Assembly (NCBI GenBank): GCA_964200075.2
Contig: CAXNAA020000311.1
Coordinates: forward strand, 1 to 22,764
From: Sphacelaria rigidula
Lineage: Eukaryota > Phaeophyceae > Sphacelariales
DNA: 22,764 bases
Reading direction: 5' to 3'
Position 1 is the stretch's first letter; each line of letters starts with the position of its first letter. Below, in pieces: positions 16,381 through 22,764 of the stretch. The notes under the pieces were generated by a model. The model was not told the DNA's origin, ran no database searches, and saw nothing but the letters and a program-made list of their open reading frames with translations. Both the position numbers and the translations under genes were made by a program.

Positions 16381-19300
16381 GTGTGTTTGTACATTGTACG
16401 TTGTAGTGAAGCATCTTCTCCCTGCCCTGCATCTATCGTATTTTTTCAGATTGTTGTGAGCATCTTTAATGATGTCACATATCCCCCCCACCCTACCTTT
16501 CCAAGGCTCCGCACCCACCCCCCCCTGCCCCCCCCCCCCCCTCCCCCACTACTCCCCTTGTGCCCCCTGCGGTTAACCCCTTCGACCAATTGTCCGTTCG
16601 ACGATACTTGGTGCATGCGTCACCCTCATGAAGGTTTCCATATCGTGTGCCATGATTATTCGTCTCTGTATCTCGTGTCTTTCGTCCGCAGACTCGTCGT
16701 CTACGTTTCGAATAGGGCAAGAGCAGAAGGCGGCCGTTTTCCTTGTGCGATGATGTCGCCAGGTGAGATGTGTGACACGGGTTGTTTACAACAGCAGGTG
16801 GGCGGGGGCGGGGTTCTGTGTGTGTGTGTGTTCTGTTCTCTCGATATTCTCCTTGTGCCCTCACGTACGATGGCCCACCCTCTTTTGTCAAAATCGGGGT
16901 TTCGGCGTTTTGCACATGTACTGTACTTCACACAGACATCGTAATCAGGGTTAGTCTCTGGTCATCGCCGTCGGAGGACTACGTGGTGAGCACGTGCAGC
17001 GTTTTGGTCTTGGCTCCTGGCTCTTAGCACACCGAGCTCAGTGTACAGCAGGCATGAAGCCGGTTCCTCGCACCGAGTTAGTCGAAACAAGAGCTTCACA
17101 GACCGTCATAGGAGGTTTCGTACAACGGCAGACTAACGTCGGTATATTTGATTGTTGTGGTATGGTCTGGTCTGCCTTGTCGTTCTGTACGTGTAATTTT
17201 TTCTCTTTTCCAAGACCTGGCGTCACGGATGCTCTTTTCCGCTTGCTTCCTCTTCTCCCTTCCCTTCTGGTCCTCGTGTTTTCTTTTTCCTTGGAAATAC
17301 TGAGATGAACTTGCGTGTCGTTCGCCTTGAGGCGATGAAACTGAAAGGGGGGGGGAGGGGGCACTTTGGGCCGTTTGACAGAGCCAAATTGATCTGACCC
17401 GCAGAACGCTCTAGCATCTTGCTGGGTCATTTCTGGGTAAGCACCGTTGGATACGCTCATGTACTGTATATAATAGGTTCTTCTTCTCCTTTCTTCTTGA
17501 GCGCTTGAGCACACATGTCACTGTTTACTCACCTACTTTCTGCTTGTCATGATCTATTCCCCCCTGCGATCTCCCGCCGCGCCTGCCGTTGTGGTGGACC
17601 AGCTATTGTTCTTGCAGGGAGGAGCAGATATAGGACGACGAGGAGGGAGGGGCCGAAAACCAGAACGCCAGACAGTCCCGCGGATCTCTGAAGGTGATCG
17701 ATTCATACCATTTGCTTGCATCCATCCACCGCCTTTCGTTTTCAGGGCGATGCGCCTCGTGAGATGATCCACCTGGTTTGTTTGGATTTGTCTCTCATCA
17801 ACTGCGTCTTTTTTCGTGGGCGTGGGCGTGGGCATTAGAGAAGGACAGAGCAGGGTACTTGTCAGCCGACGTCTCCATTTAACGTAAAATACTTGGTGCA
17901 GCAGGTACCCTGAGGCTCCTCCAGGGTACCAATCAGGGTACCTACCTGAGGGATGGTACCCTGCATTTTTATCATGCTCGGTGTGTTTCGGTTATGATCG
18001 CTGTTCACTCTCCACCTAGACAGTCGAGTAGGTAGATGGCAATATTGAACGGTGGCGATGGGGATGGTGATGGCAGTTTCGGAATATATTCCGAGCCTCA
18101 AAAAGAGGACGACGACTTCTCGCTTCGTGTAGTAGGGCTTCTTGTCGAACGGCAGAGGGGGTGGTGTATGCAGTAGCCAATCATTCAGCGTTATATTTTT
18201 GTTGAGCATGATTAGATCGTTTCATCTGAAATATGTGACCCATTCTGAACGTAACTTACTGCCTTTTGGTATTGAATATCGCACGTATACGTGAACATGA
18301 AAAGGCTGAGTCGGAGAGAGGCCCATGCCCAGAGGCGCGGGGGTTAGAATGCGCTTTGGGTGTGGTGAAGGCGCTCCTTGCTGTGGGGGAGGCTCAGGCG
18401 GTGAGGGCTAAGCAGCTCGCACGCGCAGGCACTGGCGGTGAGTTGCGAAGCGAGACACATTGGTTGGTTGAGAGGTGGCTTGTCTGGACGATCGGTTGAC
18501 CGGTCAGTTGATTGAGATGTTGAATGTAGGTTACTGGATCTGCCGACTCCAGTCGTAATATTTTCACCTGTCACACATCCGTACCTGTATTTGTTTTCAT
18601 CAATTGACTTGTTTCGTTAAAATCAAGTGCTCCAGGTGGAACCGAGTTGTGGTTTAGATATGAATAACGAAACACTCCATTCGAAAATACTCTGAGTGCG
18701 GTACTACTCGCACAGTACTGTTGTGTAGGGAACGTGGGTGCTTCGCTGCTCTATAATATCTTGCATTGTGCTTTGCTGTACTTTGTACTACACTGTATTT
18801 CACCGCTACAGTACACAGTACCCTGTAACGCACAGCAACGCACTACAATGCAGGATGTTGTTTTGCACTCCCATTCGGTACTCCCCTCACGGGCACGGTC
18901 TGATTATTCATAACATGAGACTGCACACACCATGTACGTACCTGCCACGATTACTGAGTACCAAGCGTCATACAAGTTACTCAACGTCAATGTTCGAATG
19001 ACCCCATTCACATGAAACCTGCTGCGCACGGAAATCATTCCGAACGGGCAGCTGGAAGGACTACATAGGTCACCAACACTGAATGAAAGCTCAATATGCA
19101 AACCACCGACAGATACAATGATGCCAACAAGCTAGCTTGCATACAGTTCTGCAAGAATCAGGCATCTGAATTTTGCGGTATGTTTTGTTTGAAAAAATGT
19201 ATAGCGGTCTCAACCCCCCCGCCGCTTGCTCTTCATGGGTTGGTTGTGTCGAAAGATTGATCAACCCATTTCTGCCCGGGTATCTACCTGACACTTCAAT

Positions 19301-19906
19301 ATCGAGATATCGAGCATTGAATCAGCGCTCCCGTGACTGATGTCGTTGACCATACAACAGTAGTGCCGGGCTGTACCGGAACATCGATCGACGCCAACAT
19401 GTAATCCTCCTCCGTGGGATGATGTTGCTTGGAAAATGACCCATATTTTCTTCTAGAGTTGAAGAGAGAGTCGTGGGGGAAGTGGATCTTCCAAGGAAAA
19501 TAACTGTGATACTGTTCCCCTAGTCTCCCGTTGAAATGGTTCAGTGCGTGCAAAAGCTCTTTTGCGCTATTGACGGCGAATGTGACCTCCTCCTCGCCCC
19601 CAACCTCCGCACCCTACAGTATTTTTGGCTGCTCGACCATCGTACCTCGTCTATCTCGCGCAGTAACACTGTGCACACAGTACTCGGCATGTTTCGTATT
19701 GTGTTGTCCGAAAGCATGTAGAGGAGATTCGGTGAGGGTCAAAGACGAAGTCAAGAAAGCTAAGGGATTGCGGGGAGTGCTCATCGAATGCTTTTGGTAT
19801 GAAGCTGGCGGCAAGTGCCGCGGGGGAGAGGGGGGTAGGGGTAGGCCTTTAACACAGTGGTGGGACACTTTCGACACACTTAGTACGATATATGACAGGT
19901 GCATAC
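16381..19906 (+). other. spacer; no gene recognised
   Basis: Contains a C-rich run (about 16517-16546), a GT microsatellite (16816-16830), a G-rich run (17346-17360) and the GGTACCCTG palindrome cluster. Several small ORFs sit between plausible splice signals (for example 16692-16762 and 17618-17690), but none gives a recognisable product. Confidence 0.4.
17904..17963. repeat. cluster of GGTACCCTG / CAGGGTACC inverted repeats
   Basis: GGTACCCTG at 17904-17912, CAGGGTACC at 17922-17930 and 17934-17942, and GGTACCCTG at 17955-17963. The first and second form a 9-bp stem with a 9-nt loop. The third and fourth form a 9-bp stem with a 12-nt loop. A fifth partial copy (CAGGGTACTT) lies at 17851-17860. 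Four exact 9-mers in 60 bp is far above chance. Confidence 0.85.
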
Positions 19907-20061
19907 CCATGTAACCAAAATATGACGATTATGAAGATGCGAAAAATATATTCGAGGTATGCTACGGCGCGAAATAACCTTCAGGTCCATGCAACCAAAA
20001 GATGACCATAAAAAATGTCAAGAGGAATGTTGGCGGTATGCAAAAACGCCAAATGAATCTT
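19907..20061 (+). repeat. diverged tandem duplication, 80-bp offset
   Basis: Two 75-bp stretches (19907-19981 and 19987-20061) share CCATG-(T/C)-AACCAAAA, ATGAC, GGTATGC and a final CTT, with about two thirds identity and one or two gaps. AT-rich. No coding content recognised. Confidence 0.5.
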
Positions 20062-20243
20062 GGATGTCTGGGTGACTGTGACTGGCAAGTACCTTATTTA
20101 CTTGCATGGATTATCTCGACGGCATTTTCTTGGGACATTTACCGACAGGTATGGGTTCTCGCGGCAAACGTTTTAGAATATCCACTGCAGAAGTATCCTT
20201 ACACAAAAATCAAGTCACGTGTGCTTGTCGCTGTCATTGGTAC

Positions 20244-20335
20244 GAATGCCGCCGTGGCCCGGTGATTGAATGGTACAAGGGAAATAAAAGTTATCATCCA
20301 GGAGAATGCGGGTTCGATTTCCAGCAGGTGCGTTT
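20244..20335 (+). other. tRNA-like sequence, copy 2 (possible SINE head)
   Basis: Reads GAATGCCGCCGTGGCCCGGT, GATTGAATGGTACAAGG, and about 50 nt later AATGCGGGTTCGATTTCC. The GGTTCGATTTCC block fits a B box/T loop and GATTGAATGG an A box/D loop. It aligns with the minus-strand copy at 6850-6761 along its length, including the ATGCCGCCG leader upstream of the tRNA-like part. No matching acceptor stem was found, so it is not called as a tRNA gene. The minus-strand ORF reading PAGNRTRI is the usual artefact of such sequences. Confidence 0.5.
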
Positions 20336-21344
20336 GCTCTCTTTCTTCCGAGAAAATTCTGATCTCCGTTGCTGAAAAAATGAAGACTTAGGTAGCAAAA
20401 ACGGTCTATTTGACGGGCGTCGACGCGGTACTGAAGTGCTGGGCCAACTCGTGATACGAAATTGTAAAGCCTGTTCCGGGGGAGAGTGAGAGAGATAGCT
20501 TGATCCCTCCAGACCACGGACTCGTCCCGACGAAATGAAGGTGTTGAAAGTGTGCCGCCCCCCTCCCCCTGTCCAAGGAAATGAACTATAGGTAACGATT
20601 TCTCGGCAGATACTAGACCTCGACACTTAGGGCTCGTCCCGAGGAAAGCGGCGGAGGGGTCAAGTTGACTCTTTCAGCACCCGCGGATATACATCGAAAT
20701 TTGACGCCTTTTAAGTGAATGTGGTGGTCATTCAATAGATTCATACGTCCGGGTGGTCAAAGGATCATGACTGAAGTGTCGCCGAGAAAGAAAGCAACCC
20801 TGGCAACTGAACCCTACCACCACCACCCTTCAACCCCGTCGTTGCACCGTGTTGTTCGCCGGTGTTCGGCTCGGTTCTGCAGGTAACCCGCAAGATGCAG
20901 CGTCTAGCATGGAATACGGCGTAGTGGTAGCTCTGCTGACCACCGCTGTGGACGTGGATGTTTCACAAGCTTCCGCATCCATCGTCTGAGTCGAGAAGTT
21001 CAGAGTGTAGAGGTGGTGATTAGAGGCGGATGTCCTACGACATACCAGTCATTTTGGGACATGGTGAAGAAAATGTAGGAGACGAAGGGTATATTGGAAA
21101 CCATGCTTTTTGTGTACTGTGCGCATGTAGATATTGTTTGCATCTCTACTTGGTAGGGTCGAGGTGGAAACAAGTTGGGCGTTTGGTTGTGTGATGACGT
21201 TGATGGACGTCGAATCAGTTGGGTATATGTCACAATAATTGTCGGACGCGGTACTTGACCTGACCCCACACGCACATCCCGTACGAGCGTCAGCTTATGA
21301 TATAGTTGAAATATTTTATACTTGCGTTCGAAGACAGCTTAACA
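20336..21344 (+). other. spacer; no gene recognised
   Basis: Contains a short repeated CTCGTCCCGA-(C/G)-GAAA string (20521 and 20634) and a CCACCACCA run (about 20816-20826). No ORF with recognisable similarity. Confidence 0.4.
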
Positions 21345-22716
21345 TTGTGTGAGTTCAACCCTGCACGGTGGACCTACACGTATGGAAACAAGTTGGAACG
21401 GTAATGTAGTTGGAATTAGATCATTTAGCAGTGGGAGAGCTTGCTTATAGAGAAAACCGAGCTTGGGATTTGCTTTCGCCCTGTGTGTCATACCTGATAT
21501 ATCACCCATGGTATGCCTAGTGGCAGGGGAAATCTGCGCAGGACGAAGGTGGGAAAAGGGGAGGGCTTGTACGTGAATGCAGTCGTGCTTGGGATTTACT
21601 TTAGCCCTGGGTGTTGTACTACGTATACTACGTATATCACCTACGGTATGCCTCGTGGCAGGGGAGATCGGTGTAGGAGGAGGGTGGAAAGGGGGGAGGG
21701 CTTGTGTGTGAATGCAGTCGAGCTTGGGATTTATGCTCGATTGGGTATGAACGAGGGGGGCACGGCTTGTATGGAATGGTGTTGAGTTCGAGATTTCATG
21801 CAACCCTTCATGGTGCGTATGTGTGGGAGGAAGGGCGAGGGACGGACAGAGCTTGCTTGTGGGTGAAGTTGAGGTTGGAAGCTCTTGTCGCCGTCGGTGG
21901 TATACGTGTGGGAGTGGGGGGCGATGAGTGAGTGGGCTCGCTTGTGGAGCAAGTCGAGTTCGGGATTTGATGTCGCCCTCGACGGTGTACTCCGTAGATC
22001 ACCTGTGGTATGGCTTGTGATTGGTTGTTTCTCCGTAGGAATGGACGGGAGCCGGGGGTGGAGAGCTTGCCCGTTGATTTGGTCGATGTTGAGGTTCGTT
22101 GTCGCCTGGGGTGGTGCACGCGTGGGAGTGGGGGCGGAGAAGCGGCAGGACTTGTCTTGGATGGCCGCGCGTGAGAGAAGGGGCGGTAATAGGGAGCACG
22201 GCTTGTATGGAATGGAGTTGAGTTTGAGATTTGATGCAACCCTTAATGGTGTGTATGCATGGGAAGAAGGGCAGGAAAGGGACAGGGCTTGCCTGTGGGT
22301 TCAGTTGAGTTTGGGGGCCTATGTCGCCGTCGGTGGTATACTTGAGGGAGTGGGGGCCAGTAAGCGAAACGGCTTGCTTGTGGAGCAAGCTAATTTCGGC
22401 ACTCGATATCGCCCTGGATGATGTACTCCCTAGACCACCTGTAGTATGGCTCGCAGTAGGCGGTTTCTCCGTAGGAATAGGCGAGAACTGGGGGTGGAGG
22501 GCTTGACTATGGGCTAGGCAGATAGTGTGGTTCGTTGTCGCCCGGGGTGGTATACGCGTGGGAGTGGAGGCGGAGAAGCGACAGGAATTGTCGTCTTGGA
22601 TGGTCGCGCGTGAGAGAAGGGGCAGAAAGAGGGGGGCACGGCTTGTATGGAATGATGTTGAGTTCGAGATTTCATGCAACCCTTCATGGTGTGTATGTGT
22701 GGGAGGAAGGGCGAGG
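21345..22716 (+). repeat. satellite array, period about 438 bp with sub-repeats
   Basis: A conserved block starting CACGGCTTGTATGGAATG recurs at 21761, 22197 and 22637 (spacings 436 and 440). Each unit contains four diverged sub-repeats built on GCTTG...GAGTTGAG, GGGATTTGATG, TCGCCC and GGTGGT-TAC. The left part (21438-21760) is a different arrangement: three units of about 126-135 bp starting at 21438, 21564 and 21699, the middle one enlarged by a duplicated TACTACGTA. The long ORFs on both strands simply follow the repeat and its G-richness. Protein-coding function is unlikely. Confidence 0.85.
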
Positions 22717-22764
22717 GGGGGGCGTACTCATTTGTTGCTTGCCTTAGTCATTTGACCATTGACC
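22717..22764 (-). mobile_element. LINE 3' end, copy 3, cut by the window edge
   Basis: On the minus strand the last bases read VNGQMTKASNK, a TGA stop, then GTACGCCCCCCC. This is the same terminal frame as at 160-81 and 11520-11436, here without damage. It passes directly into the satellite block on the left. The rest of the element would lie beyond 22764, so this may be the best-preserved copy of the three. Confidence 0.75.

Noticed and set aside
15910-16518. 202-codon minus-strand ORF
   Set aside because: No recognisable domain. The opposite strand is as open over part of it, and no splice or promoter evidence supports it.
17618-17690. Possible CH-domain exon because of a GGADI string between splice-like signals
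   Set aside because: GGADI occurs in fimbrin CH domains, but the following residues (GRRGGRGRKPERQ) do not fit. Probably coincidence.
20215-20517. Minus-strand ORF containing PAGNRTRI
   Set aside because: This is the familiar translation of an antisense tRNA-like T-arm, so it supports the tRNA-like call and not a protein.
75-22727. 11.3-kb segmental tandem duplication suggested by evenly spaced LINE ends
   Set aside because: Sequence beside the three LINE ends differs completely, so the spacing is most likely coincidence.
21345-22755. Overlapping ORFs of up to 226 codons on both strands
   Set aside because: They follow the satellite repeat in every frame; G-rich repeats lack TA-containing stops. 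The recurring MHEISNST segment is repeat sequence.
1-22764. CRISPR array, bacterial operons, rRNA genes
   Set aside because: None is visible. The repeats found are satellites, microsatellites, TIR or foldback elements, and LINE ends. Coding pieces are spliced eukaryotic exons.

Overview
The window looks like accessory, repeat-rich nuclear DNA of a eukaryote with spliced genes. It is not bacterial: there are no operon-like ORFs, and the only recognisable protein-coding pieces are short exons bounded by GT...AG signals and separated by introns of 0.7-4.4 kb. A stramenopile, perhaps a brown alga, is my best guess. It rests mainly on my recollection of the LINE family present here and has not been checked by a search.

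Layout. (1) 60-3615 is a decayed non-LTR retrotransposon (LINE). Its 3'-terminal coding part (401 down to 81) lies on the minus strand. Its endonuclease/reverse-transcriptase part (about 405-3615) lies on the plus strand, the arrangement expected from a 5' inversion. (2) 4098-4312, 8741-8847 and 10244-10322 (all plus) are exons that together read as the CH1 end to CH2 start of a fimbrin/plastin-like actin-bundling protein. Splice phases are compatible and the order is right. 13725-13838 is a weaker next-exon candidate. No N-terminal or confident C-terminal exons were found, and exons B and C are strongly diverged, so the gene may be a relic. (3) Inside the 4.4-kb first fimbrin intron lie two phase-0 exons of glutamate synthase (GOGAT), at 7054-7170 and 7870-8124. 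Their intron is retained but the following exon is missing, so this is a gene fragment moved at the DNA level. A pair of related direct repeats (6376-6439 and 8537-8600) flanks it. (4) 9321-9700 is a small terminal-inverted-repeat element filled with a 42-bp minisatellite. It is followed by a 206-bp foldback hairpin (9855-10060). (5) 11436-11520 is a second, severely 5'-truncated copy of the LINE 3' end. (6) 11.5-21.3 kb holds almost no recognisable gene, several short tandem duplications, a cluster of GGTACCCTG palindromes (17904-17963) and a tRNA-like sequence (20244-20335) related to another at 6761-6850 on the minus strand. (7) 21345-22716 is a satellite with a period of about 438 bp and signs of a doubled higher-order unit. 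It runs directly into a third LINE 3' end at the right edge (22717-22764).

Nothing here works as a pathway. The picture is one of host exons embedded in, and partly broken up by, mobile and repetitive DNA. The features I would follow first are the GOGAT fragment nested in the fimbrin intron, the LINE with an inverted 5' part and a C-rich rather than poly(A) 3' tail, and the TIR element with an internal minisatellite.
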